Shown: piece by piece, positions 40,746 through 50,515 of the stretch
Layout of the letters: each line of letters opens with the position of its first letter
Numbering within the stretch: position 1 is the first letter of the stretch
Origin: Liopterus haemorrhoidalis
Taxonomy: Eukaryota > Arthropoda > Insecta > Coleoptera > Dytiscidae
Direction of reading: 5' to 3'
NCBI GenBank assembly: GCA_963971575.1
Contig: OZ020624.1
Span: 13,726,625-13,790,624 of the forward strand
Length of the DNA stretch: 64,000 nt
Made by a program: the position numbers and the translations under genes
Notes under the pieces: generated by a model
What the model saw: the letters and a program-made list of their open reading frames with translations, nothing else
Databases searched by the model: none
What the model was told of the DNA's origin: nothing

Positions 40746-43010
40746 ACATTGGAGTTGAGTAAATTGTTTTGTTTGTGCTCTAAGTAATTTTGATACTCGG
40801 CTAATGGGGTGTCATATGTTGCATTTTCTTTCAAAATTTGTAGAGGATTGTCACTTGTCAATGGGATGCGACTTAGTGCGTCGGCGTTAGTATTTAATTT
40901 GCCTTTTTTATACACGATTTCGAAATTGTATTCCTCTAATTTAAGACGCCAGCGAATTAGTTTTTGACTGCAATTTTTTAATGAAGTGAGCCACTGTAAT
41001 GGTCTATGATCTGTGTAGATCTTGAATTTACGCCCAAATAAATATGGCCTGAAATATTGAGTCGCCCATACAATTGCTAGGAGCTCCTTTTCGATGGCAG
41101 AGTAATTAATTTCGGTTTCGTTAAGGGTCCTGCTAGCGTACGCGATAGGTAAATCATTTGGTGGGTGTCCTTGAGAGAGGACGGCCCCTAAGGATACGTT
41201 ACTAGCATCGCATGTTAAGTTGAATTCTCTGGTAAAATCGGGGTACTGCAGTAACGGTTCATTTGTGAGTAAATTTTTACATATTTGGAAACATTTTACG
41301 TATTCGGAAATATTAATGTTAATAATCGCGTCTTTTTTCAAACATTTTGTAAGGGGTTTAGTAATACGGGCAAAATCTTTTATAAATTTACGGTAATACC
41401 CCAAAAGTCCAAGAAAACCTTTTATTTGCTTAGGAGTTTTGGGTATCGGATAGTTTAATATGGCGGAAATTTTATCAGGATTGGGTTTTACGCCCTCAGG
41501 TGTGACGATGTGACCTAAGTAGGCTACTTCCTTCTTCAAAAATTCCGACTTGTCCAATTGTATTTTTAGGTTAGCTTTTCTAAGTCTGTCAAGTACAAAT
41601 TTTAGATTTACAATGTGTTCTTCTAGGCTGGTTGAAAAAATGATAATATCGTCGAGGTATACTAAACAAATGGTTCCTACTAATCCTCTTAATATATTGT
41701 CCATTACTCTTTGGAAGGTAGCAGGTGCGTTTTTCAATCCAAAGGGCATGCGCAGAAATTCAAAGTGACCGTCTTCCGTGTTAAAAGCTGTTTTTTGAAT
41801 ATCGTTCTTTTCTAACTCGATTTGGTGAAAACCCGAAGCCAGATCGATTGTGGTAAAGTATAGGCAGCGTCCAAGTTTGTCTAGTAGGTCAGTAATGTTG
41901 GGAATGGGATATTTGTCGTCAATTGTCTTTTCATTTAGTTTCCTATAATCAATGACCACGCGCCATTTTCGTTTGCCGGAAGCGTCCAACTTTTTAGGGA
42001 CAACCCAAATAGGAGAGGACCATGGGGAATTGGATGGTCTTATAATGTTTTGATTTAGCACTTTTTCTATTTGTTGTCGTACCTCTTGTTTATGTATCTC
42101 CGGATACCTGTATGATTTAGTATAAATGGGGATTTCGTCTTTTGTTTTAATTGCGTGTTTAATCTGATTAGTGAATGTAAGTTCATTATTTTCCAAGTGA
42201 AATACGTCCGAGTATTGTTTTAATAATTTAGTTATTGCCGATTTTTCTTCTGAATTCATGTGTTCTGTGCGAATAGAAGACATGTCAAATTTAGGTTTTT
42301 CGGTTTTTATTGAATTAAGATTTGGACTACTGTAAGTTTTGTAATCGTTCAAAGATTCTACGTTTAGAGGTTTTAATGTTTTAAAATGAATTTCGTTATC
42401 GCTAGTGTTCATGATGGTACAGTACGCGTAAAAGTTTTCCGCTACTGAGATACACTCCGGGACAATTAGATTGTTTGTTTTATAATTAGGTATTAAAATA
42501 GCACCGTTCTTTTTATCTACGCGGACTTTTATCACTCTTTCTGTTTTTGGTTCTAAAATTTGTTGGTTACTAAAGTTCGAAATATTATTAACGTTCGGTT
42601 TATTTTCTGTATTTTGACCATGAATTTTTATTTGTGTTTTAGGAGTAATGAGTAAATTTTTATTCGTGTCAATTATTATTTTGAGTAATTTTAAGTTGTC
42701 CATACCTAACAGTAGATCGAAAGTATCGTGAAAATTAAAAATGTGATATTTTAAATTTAGTCTCTGTTTTAAATTAAAAAATTTTGAGGCAGGAATAATG
42801 GAGCTGAATTTTTCTAAGGAAGATCCGTGAGCGGTTGTGACTTTAAAAGGATCTGAAATTACTGAATTTTTGAAATATTTTTCTACAATTTCTGGTTTAA
42901 CAAATGATTTTGTACTACCTGTATCTATAAGGGCTTTTAGGTTATGCTCCGGTAAAATAATAAAAGGGAGTTTACTTGGGTTATTTGTTAAATTTAGTGA
43001 TTCTATTCTA
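40529..43010 (-). pseudogene. pol: pol: protease, reverse transcriptase, RNase H, start of macrodomain
   Basis: The frame is open from about 43010, overlapping the gag end, to 40529. ALIDTGSTKSFV near 42925 is the aspartic protease. Counting from the Met at 42703, reverse transcriptase motifs include WRVVIDYRKLN, DLASGFHQIEL, FGLKNAPATFQR and CLVYLDDIIIF (YLDD near residue 347). RNase H has LTCDASNVSLGAVL (near 495), YSAIEKELLAIVWA and IYTDHRPLQW, ending NADALSRIP. A linker and the first half of the macrodomain follow. Protease to RNase H is intact; the break is inside the macrodomain. Confidence 0.9.
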
Positions 43011-44239
43011 GGTACAGATCTTGAATCGAGGCATCTACCTCTAAAAAATGATTTTCAGAATTTTGGTCTTCAGAATCATAGGAGACATTTTCCGAATAGT
43101 CAGACGGATTTTCAAGAGTATTGACAGATTCCTCGAAATTAGGATCAATTGCATATTCGGTCGTATTTTCGTCAATGTTAAATAACTCTTCGGAAATAAA
43201 ATCTTGTCTTACTGGTCTTTGTATTTGTCTGGATGGGCCAGGTCTTGGTTGGAAGGTTCTATTGGTTGTTATGCTCATCGGAGTGGGTTCTGGTTGACTG
43301 GGTTTGTTAAAGACTTGTGTTCTGTTATTTAGGTTAGGAGGGATAAATTTATTTGGTTGTGAATTTTGATAATTATTTTTGTATGCTGAGTTGTTGGGCG
43401 CAGAATACGGTTTATAAAAACTGTTTGAGGACTGCATAGGTTTTACTAAATTTGGTTTATTATTATTAAAGTTAGATCTATTACCGATTTTGGTTTGTAT
43501 TAGAGGCTTGTTTGGTTTTGACCCAGACTCGAACTGGAAGTCATTTGTTAGCATGTTCAAGGCTGAATTCAAATCAAGCGGGTTCTTTGCACGCATCAGT
43601 TGACCAATGGGGTCCTTCAAACCCCTCAATAAAATTCTTAGTGCAAAGTTTCTAAAATATTGACACAGGTAAATTGCTTCTTGAGCATTAGCATGTGTCG
43701 TTATATGCGAAATTTGTAAATTTAACAAGTGTTGCAGCTTATTAAAGAAATCAAAGACAGACTCGTTATACGTTTGTTTTAATTCTGACATTTCAATATT
43801 TAACGTGTACATGTCTCTTTTGTCTGCGTATGTATTAAGTAACGCATCTTTAAGTGATGACCAATTGGTAATCACACAACTAGAAATATTGATTGCGGCT
43901 TCACCCTTAATTTTGGCTAAGATACTTGACATCAGATATTCGTTCTGAAAGTCATTAATATCAATTATAGAATTTTGTTACTAATTTTTCACTAATTTCT
44001 ATGAACCTGGGTAAAAGCTCGCGTTCACCTTTGAACTCGGGAATCATGTTAATGTACTCCTTTTTCAAGATTGGGAAAAGGGGTACAACGTTCACGGGTG
44101 TTGAGGTATTCATTTTGCTAGTTTTATTTAAGTTTTTTCTTTTGAAAAATTTATCTTTGTTACTAATTTTTGTTATACGATCTTCACGATCGGAGTCAGA
44201 ATCTGAACTATTAATTTCTCTAGGGCCTCTAAAAGACAT
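43003..44239 (-). pseudogene. gag: gag, one frameshift
   Basis: The first frame starts MSFRGPREINSSDSDSDRED at 44239 and runs to 43961. A one-base shift near 43970 moves to the second frame (to 43003, about 310 codons). This carries a capsid-like region (YCQ-type helices, LRILLRGLKDPIGQLMRAK) and an Asn/Pro-rich tail. No zinc knuckle is seen, as is usual in errantivirus Gag. The end overlaps the pol frame, suggesting frameshift expression of pol. Confidence 0.8.
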
Positions 44240-44521
44240 AAGTTACTCACAGTGCAAATATCAGCGTGTAGAGTAGTCTTTTCTCCATGGACGGGATCCT
44301 GGTGAGCGGTTGACTGGAACTTGGTGCCGTTGTCTACGATGTACGCTCGGAGACGTCTTGGCTGTCGTCACAACTGGAGGGTTGTTCGTTTAACTTCACT
44401 TAGTCTTTCACTTAACGTTTCGCGATAAGTGTTCACACTTTAAAACTTGGAAACTGTAATTCGGTTGGTCAATAAATCGTTAAAACGAAACGATATTATG
44501 TTCGTTAATACCGTTGACCAA

Positions 44522-44540
44522 ATCCTAGTCGACTGCGCCA
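44522..44540 (-). promoter_or_regulatory. primer binding site, tRNA-Ser type
   Basis: On the minus strand TGGCGCAGTCGACTAGGAT begins at the last LTR base. TGGCGCAGTCG is complementary to the 3' end of insect tRNA-Ser, used by several errantiviruses. Exact tRNA identity is from recall. Confidence 0.75.
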
Positions 44541-44774
44541 ATTATATTTCTTCACACGACAACTTTGTTTTTAAAAAGATTTATTTTTTATATTACAAAG
44601 TATGTCTTATTTCTAAGGAAGCTGAATCTAGACTGATTTACAAAAGTACAAAATGTGAATATGTTACATTACAAAATTACCTACTCTAGCATATTATCTA
44701 ATTAATTACTTAATACTAAGAATGGTTAGGGGTGTCATGTTAACGTTTAGTCAGCGAGAATCGCTACGGTAACT
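44540..44774 (-). repeat. 5' LTR of errantivirus copy 2 (235 bp)
   Basis: Near-identical to 30197-30427 apart from a 4-bp longer AATTAATTA run. It is followed outside by the TATA duplication at 44775-44778. Confidence 0.93.
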
Positions 44775-45790
44775 TATATATGTTTCTATATGATGTGACA
44801 ATTTTTGTTTGTATATATGTATGTAACCGTATATGGACACGATAAAAGACATTTATCTGTAGTGTAAAATAAATAACATTTAAATAAAATAAAATAAATA
44901 GGAAATAATATCAAAAAGATTTACAACAAAAATACTGCAACCCTGTAACTGCGCCTACTGAGTGGGGGCGATAAAACTTAAATAGCACTACGGGTAAAAA
45001 TGTACCTTATTCTAAAGTGTGTTCTATTAAATTCTCTTTAAAACGGTGGGTTATTATTAAAATGACTTGTCATACAAGTAACACATGTTTTACGTTATTA
45101 CTGATCACAGCTGCCCCCCTCAGAAATAAAATTGAATTATTTTTATTTTATTTTATATTTACACAGTAAACTTTGACTTTCTATGTTAATATAATTGTAC
45201 GTATTTTTCATTTTTATTTTAATTTTCTCATTTATCTTTTATATGATTAAGTCTACTATTTGAACCCCAATATCACAAAAACTAATTGTGCGATTTTCAA
45301 AAACAAACCACCGTTCTAAATCAAATTTAAAAAACTTTCGAATAAGTACACTTTTACTTGTAGTGGGATTTAAGTTTATTGGACATCGCTGCCCCCGCTC
45401 AAGGAGCACAGTTATAGGACTGCGGTATACCGTAAAAAGTGTCTCCCGCGACACTAAGGTTGACGTATTTTTGCGTTTTCTTATTTCCATATTTACGAAA
45501 AAGTCATGGTGGATCATTTATAAATGAACTACTGGTATGTAGCCTCTACAATAAAATTCTCATTAATTAAAAATAATAAAAAATAACAAAAAATTACAAA
45601 AATTATAATTCATAAACCTTTCGCGGATCACTAAAATTTTTGGATCACGAACCACCGGTTGTGAAACACTGATTTAAATGACACTATTTTGTCGCCTGGT
45701 CTGTTTAGACAAACCTACTTGGGGACCAAATATAAATTTTCCGAAGAGGGGCCCAAAATATGAGGTTAACGCCACAAGCTTAATTTTAAT
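44775..45790. other. Harbinger interior, AT-rich and non-coding
   Basis: Between the errantivirus and MADF exon 2. No gene motifs. At 45620-45671 GCGGATCACT and CACCGGTTGTGAAACACTG resemble an hAT-type MITE end, perhaps paired with the motif near 29887, but no 8-bp duplication supports this. Confidence 0.4.
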
Positions 45791-45797
45791 TACTTAC

Positions 45798-45892
45798 GTC
45801 AGTATGCATTGTAGTTCGTGGTTCGTCTTTGTCTAGCAAAAAAGCCATCCTTTTGAAAGCATACCATTTTGAAATATATATTTCGTGACTCC
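45798..45892 (-). pseudogene. MADF-type partner protein, exon 2
   Basis: Minus-strand exon between an ACAG acceptor (45893-45895) and a GTAAGT donor (45797-45792). It reads SHEIYISKWYAFKRMAFLLD then DEPRTTMHTD, the helix and end of a MADF domain. Phases fit exon 1 (through TGKG) and exon 3 at 28936. The open splice signals support a real exon. Confidence 0.78.
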
Positions 45893-45975
45893 CTGTAAAA
45901 AAATTTTATTATTGTTTTATAACATTCGAATATCTACATGTTCCATGTATCATAATTGAAATATAAATAAATTAC

Positions 45976-46209
45976 CTTTTCCTGTACCAATGCTTTTTCT
46001 TCCTTTTGCCTTTTCCCTTCGGAACGACCCCAGAAGGCTGTTTATTGTTTTAATTCAAAAACGTCAGTTTTCAAATTAAGGGCCATCGTTTCCCAAGCAT
46101 CAACCTTTTTATTACGTGAAAAGTAATTTTCGTGCTTGGGATCCCATAATATAGGATACTTTTCGTATTCATCAATGAGTTGCAGGGCCGACTCATTACT
46201 CCATTCCAT
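45976..46209 (-). pseudogene. MADF-type partner protein, exon 1
   Basis: From ATG at 46209: MEWSNESALQLIDEYEKYPI then LWDPKHENYFSRNKKVDAW, the N-terminal MADF helices. The frame meets TAA after DVFELKQ (46042-46044). Beyond it GRKSIGTGK near 45990 leads to a GTAATT donor, as in intact relatives. MADF domains bind DNA; in Harbinger this second protein helps transposase find its ends. The break is a stop plus frameshift. Confidence 0.8.
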
Positions 46210-46402
46210 GTTGAATGTGTACTGGTGTTTACTTAAATTTGCGCGCACAATTATATTACTGAATAAACCCGTACACACTGAGCGTACAAGTTCTTTGATC
46301 TTATCGGTGGGACCGACAAGCTTCGGATAGCATTCATGGCAGGATTACTGTACGCGCACACAAATTGTACCTCGTACTCACCTGAGCATTTGTACCTGCA
46401 CA

Positions 46403-46442
46403 TAATCCGTGCGCATACAAATGCTCAAGTCAGTACGCACCT
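46403..46442 (-). repeat. right terminal inverted repeat of Harbinger
   Basis: Mirror of 27681-27720 with about two mismatches. A subterminal inverted copy of the GAGCATTTGTAC core lies at 46384-46395. TAA follows at 46443-46445. Confidence 0.9.
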
Positions 46443-46445
46443 TAA

Positions 46446-47056
46446 TATAAAAATTTATTTAGTATAAAATGCACTTATAGTTATCATAATAATAATAATC
46501 AATTAAAAACTACTTACTTTTTGATTAAAAGTCCTCAAGCATGGATCACTTGCACAGCCCGCACAGGTCGCAATCTCGCAATAGACTAATAATAATGAGT
46601 TTATTTTAAATGAAATGATACTTCCTCTGAACTGTTATAATAAAAAATAATAACTTACTAAAATTAAATATTTTAATTTAATATTCAATTGTGGTGGTAT
46701 TTGTGCGTTTATTTGTTTACATTATTAAGTGGAAAACAGAATGCAACGAGTTTGACGGCGCGTTGACGCCGTTTGGACGGCGCAAACTATCAGCGCAAAG
46801 TTAAAATCAAGGCTGTACTACGCAAGTGCACAGAATGGGCAGCGTCTCTACGACGTTCTACGCCGTTGATATTCAATGTTCGTCAACTTTCTACTTTTTG
46901 ACGCCGTTGAACGTTGACGTAGAAAACCTAACCTCAGTTTCGCTTAAAGTTTTTGTTATATTTTGTTATATTTTTGTTATATTTTGTTGTTATACATGTT
47001 TGTTTTATAGTGTTAATTTTCTTTAGTATTTAAAATGGATAATTTTAGTGAACATA
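46446..47056. other. no recognisable gene
   Basis: AT-rich left part. From 46740 to 46930 a more GC-rich stretch with repeated GACGCCGTT/GACGGCGCG words (GACGGCGCGTTGACGCCGTT). This could be an element end. Repeated TTTGTTATATT lies near 46955-46990. No coding motif. Confidence 0.4.
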
Positions 47057-47280
47057 GTAATAATAATAATAATAATTGTTTATTAATGTTCAGACATTAC
47101 AGGAATGTTTCCATAGGTCATAGTTTACATACAATATATTGACATTAATGAAATGTTCTAATAATTGAATTAATACAAATATAATAGATATCAGTTGACA
47201 TACAGTGTGAATACATATTATAGAACATCAATCTTAGGTTTAGCTACAAATTAATTTTTATTTCCAAAAATTTATCTCAC

Positions 47281-49623
47281 TCAGAAAGACTTAATATTCA
47301 AGTATTCACAAATACTATAAAAATTATGCTTTTTTAATAAAATTTTTAATTCATATTTAAATTTAATACAAGATAATTTTTTGAAACTAGCAGGTAACTT
47401 ATTATATAAAACAACACCCATGTAATTAGGATTAGATTTTTCTTTTTCCAGTCTAATTCTATTAACTAGTAACAGATCATTATGCCTGGTATTGTATTCA
47501 TGGACATCTTTCATCTTATTGAATTTATTTATATTTTCTTTCACGTACAGAAGACAATAATAAATGTACAGGCATGGCAAGGTAAGTAGACCTAGTTTAA
47601 TAAAAAGTGGTCGACAATGCGTTCTACTTTTGACATTACACATTATTCTTATCATTCTTTTTTGTATTAAGAACATATTTTTCGCACATGGTAATGGTCC
47701 CCATATTATTATCCCATAAATCAAGTGACTCTCAAATAATGAATGATATATCATCTTTACAATTTTGTCTGAAACATCAAGTCTAATTTTTCGTACTAGA
47801 TATATTGTTTTTAATAATTTATTCCCAAGTTGTAACATGTGAGATTTGAAATTTAATTGATGGTCTAAATTTAGTCCTAAAAATTTTATTGATGTTGAAC
47901 CAAAATCTACGTTGTTTTGCCTTAAAGAAAAAATTAGTTTATCGGTTTTAGTAAGATTTAATAGTAATTTATTACTATTAAACCAATTTTGTGCTTCTGT
48001 AATTATATTATTGTAGTCTAGTTCGGAATACGGATTCAAGAAATTTGTGTCGTCTGCAAAAATAATTTTTTCTTCACAATTTATGGAATCTGGAAGGTCA
48101 TTTACATATATTATGAACAGAATTGGACCTAGGACTGAACCTTGTGGAATACCGTTTGATACAATTTTGCAGTTAGATAACTCATCTTTGTAGCTGACTT
48201 GCTGTTTTCTATTTTTTAAATAAGACACGAATAGTTGCAATGTTGTGCCCCGTATACCATAATGTTCTAATTTTTCAATTAACAGGTTAAAGTCTATAGT
48301 GTCAAAGGCTTTACTCAGATCACAAAATATACCCATAACCATTCCATTATTTTTTATGCATCGGAGCATATAATCATATGCTTTCATTAACGCAGTTTGT
48401 GTCGACCTGTTTCTTCTAAAACCATGTTGACAGTCTGTGAATAAATTAAATTTTTCAAAATAACTAACTAGCTGATTTTTTAAGACTATTTCAAAAACTT
48501 TTGAGAGAATGGGTAGTAGCGAAATAGGTCTGTAACAGTTAGGATCGTTTCTATCATCTTTCTTATGTATAGGAATAATTTTAGCTAATTTTAACACATT
48601 CGGGAAAATTCCTGCTTCGATACAATTATTAATTAATTTTGCTAAATAGTCTGATATTTCTAAATTGATCATTTTTAAAATTTTAACATTTAAACCATAT
48701 ATATCACAACTGTTTTTATTTTTAAGTGAGTTTATGATTGCTGCTACTTCATATTTATCAGTTGGTCGTATAAACATTGTTTTGCAGAATTTACCCGTTT
48801 TCTCCAAAAAGTCACTTGCTTTTATATCAGTGTGCGGTATTTCGCCTTTTATTTTTTCAGCTATGGCTATAAAGAAATTATTAAAATCATTACTGTTTAA
48901 TTTAACTTTATTTTGAATTTGAACTGCGTTTTTATTAGCGTTTCGATTTATTAAATTCCACGCAGCTTTATTTTTATTGCTAGCTGTATGTATGTATAGA
49001 TCATTTTTATTCTTTTTATAATTAATAATTACCCTTTTATATCTCTTTTTGTAAATTCTATATAAATTTATTAATTCCGGAGTTTTATAATGCAATTTTA
49101 GGTCATAAATTAACAACAGTTTTTCTTTCATGGCCGTTATTTCAGGTGACAGATTATAGTTATAATTATTGTTATTTTTGTTTGTCTTTAATTTTTTCTG
49201 AGGAAAACATTGACCAACTAATTTAGCTAAATTATTATTAAATATACAAAAGTCTACTTCAGGGTCTAAGGTTGTTTCCCAATCTTGATTTTGTATTTTG
49301 TTTATAAAATTTTTACAATTACTATATGTAAAGTCCCTTATAAATCTAACACTTTCTTGTAATATTTTAGTTTTAATATCTATAACCGCAAGAGTTGCGT
49401 AATAATCTGATGCATGTAAATTAATAACATCAGATTCATAGTTTAAGTTTTTATCAATACAAATATTGTCTATGCATGTTTTACTATTATTGGTAACTCT
49501 AGTGTACTTATTTATTATGAAATGCATATTATATGACGCAAAGAAATTTATCAAATCATCCCTGTGATTGTTATCTAAAGACAGAAAATCTATATTAATA
49601 TCTCCAACTAAAGTAACATACTT
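47281..49623 (-). CDS. CR1-like ORF2, downstream part: endonuclease end and reverse transcriptase
   Basis: Continues directly from the upstream part at 52528: KKVKYVT there joins LVGDINIDF here across one copy of the target duplication. The endonuclease ends with CIDNICID and ASDYYATLAV. Reverse transcriptase motifs: PNCYRPISLLP, QHGFRRNRSTQTAL, GIFCDLSKAFDTID, NGIPQGSVLGPILFIIYVNDL and IFADDTNFL. The tail has MCNVKSRTHCRPLF and ends at 47281. No stop in about 780 codons. Interrupted only by the R1 element. Confidence 0.9.
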   Translation of the reverse strand, partial: KYVTLVGDINIDFLSLDNNHRDDLINFFASYNMHFIINKYTRVTNNSKTCIDNICIDKNLNYESDVINLHASDYYATLAVIDIKTKILQESVRFIRDFTYSNCKNFINKIQNQDWETTLDPEVDFCIFNNNLAKLVGQCFPQKKLKTNKNNNNYNYNLSPEITAMKEKLLLIYDLKLHYKTPELINLYRIYKKRYKRVIINYKKNKNDLYIHTASNKNKAAWNLINRNANKNAVQIQNKVKLNSNDFNNFFIAIAEKIKGEIPHTDIKASDFLEKTGKFCKTMFIRPTDKYEVAAIINSLKNKNSCDIYGLNVKILKMINLEISDYLAKLINNCIEAGIFPNVLKLAKIIPIHKKDDRNDPNCYRPISLLPILSKVFEIVLKNQLVSYFEKFNLFTDCQHGFRRNRSTQTALMKAYDYMLRCIKNNGMVMGIFCDLSKAFDTIDFNLLIEKLEHYGIRGTTLQLFVSYLKNRKQQVSYKDELSNCKIVSNGIPQGSVLGPILFIIYVNDLPDSINCEEKIIFADDTNFLNPYSELDYNNIITEAQNWFNSNKLLLNLTKTDKLIFSLRQNNVDFGSTSIKFLGLNLDHQLNFKSHMLQLGNKLLKTIYLVRKIRLDVSDKIVKMIYHSLFESHLIYGIIIWGPLPCAKNMFLIQKRMIRIMCNVKSRTHCRPLFIKLGLLTLPCLYIYYCLLYVKENINKFNKMKDVHEYNTRHNDLLLVNRIRLEKEKSNPNYMGVVLYNKLPASFKKLSCIKFKYELKILLKKHNFYSICEYLNIKSF
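49610..49623. repeat. 14-bp target duplication of the R1-like element, left copy
   Basis: AAAGTAACATACTT at 49610-49623 recurs at 52514-52527. R1 elements in 28S rDNA make 14-bp duplications. This sequence is LINE coding sequence and not 28S. Confidence 0.88.
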
Positions 49624-49899
49624 TTTTTTATAGACACCATATTCAGGTAGTGTCGGACTCTCCACAAAGTGGCATACCGACTAAAAACCCTGCTTGCCTC
49701 AACCCTGCCACGGAACTGTCGTAGTTGACTATTCTTCATGGCAGGTTGGCTAGATCTTCTTGCCTTCTCTCTTGGGTCTTCCTGTACTTCCTCCTGTTCT
49801 TCCTGTGTTTTTCTTCCGGTATGTTCCCAACTGAGCACAAGGTCTGTCGAGTCCTCCCCGCCAAAACTCCCTTAGGGCCCGCTAACTTCAGGTGTCCAG

Positions 49900-50460
49900 C
49901 TGTAGGCGTCCGTCTCGTGTTTTCGGACTTTGATCTGTTTACCAAATTATCCGGTCCTAATACAAAGCGTACCCGTCAAGGACTCGCGTGGTTTTACGCA
50001 CGGATCCCCGAGGCTTCGCTAGGTGACTAAATGGCGTACCCACACTCTCCGGATGCAGGTGTCTATAACCCGACCTTTGAGCTGCCGTGGCCTTCCGCAG
50101 GCAGCCCCGCCGGTGAAACGGCGGCTTGAAACTCCGACCTGTGTCTCAGATCCTGTTTCTTCCTACTCTGCATCTGTCTGATCATGTTCTTTCTTCTTGA
50201 GTCTGGACTCCCAGGTCTGAAGGGCCAGTTTCCGCTGCCATCTCCCCTCAAAAACGCCCGAGAAAGCATCGGGCTTAGGGCGTCTGTCTCGCGTTTCGGA
50301 CCTCGACCTGTTTATAAGGTGAGCCGGTCCGAATACAGGGCGTCCCCGTCAGTAGCTCCCATGGTTTTAATCACGGACCACTGAGGCCTCGCCAGGTGAC
50401 TGGAGGTTCGCCCTAACTCTCCGGATGCGAGTGTTTGTGACCCGACCTTTAAGTTGCCGC
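49900..50460 (-). repeat. direct repeats in R1-like 3' UTR, offset about 372 bp
   Basis: GGCGTCCGTCTCGTGTTTTC (49905) recurs as GGCGTCTGTCTCGCGTTTC (50280). CTCCGGATGCAGGTGTCT (about 50047) and CCCGACCTTTGAGCTGCCG recur near 50418 as CTCCGGATGCGAGTGTTT and CCCGACCTTTAAGTTGCCG. Each unit is about 185 bp. Confidence 0.75.
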
Positions 50461-50515
50461 AATGCCCAATCAGGCGGTCCGTCTGGAGAGTAGGCCACGG
50501 GCTTGCCCTGCCCAG

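Larger units (their letters stand above)
30197..44774 (-). mobile_element. Errantivirus-type Gypsy element with macrodomain, copy 2
   Basis: Orientation is minus. It has two LTRs, a primer binding site matching tRNA-Ser, gag, pol (protease, reverse transcriptase, RNase H, macrodomain, integrase), env and a polypurine tract. About 7.9 kb remain after removing the 6.66 kb insertion at 31100-37760. The LTRs differ mainly by a 4-bp indel, so insertion is recent. Frameshifts in gag, pol and env plus the insertion in env show that it is not functional as it stands. Confidence 0.92.
27681..46442. mobile_element. PIF/Harbinger DNA transposon, expanded to 18.8 kb by nested insertions
   Basis: Both ends are flanked by TAA (27678-27680 and 46443-46445), the usual Harbinger duplication. 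The left end AGGTGCGTAATGACTTGAGC and the right end, read inward on the minus strand, AGGTGCGTACTGACTTGAGC form a terminal inverted repeat of about 39 bp with two or so mismatches. It encodes a transposase (+) and an antisense MADF protein (-). Errantivirus copy 2 lies inside; without it the element is about 4.2 kb, a normal size. Confidence 0.92.

Noticed and set aside
44447..44689. Plus-strand 80-codon frame in the 5' LTR
   Set aside because: It lies in the LTR on the antisense strand, and the 3' LTR copy does not keep the same start; taken as chance.
29887..45671. A single hAT-type MITE around errantivirus copy 2, using CACTAGCGTTTTTCAACCGG on the left and CAGTGTTTCACAACCGG on the right
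   Set aside because: The ends are only loosely alike and no 8-bp duplication was found; kept only as a comment in the flanking entries.
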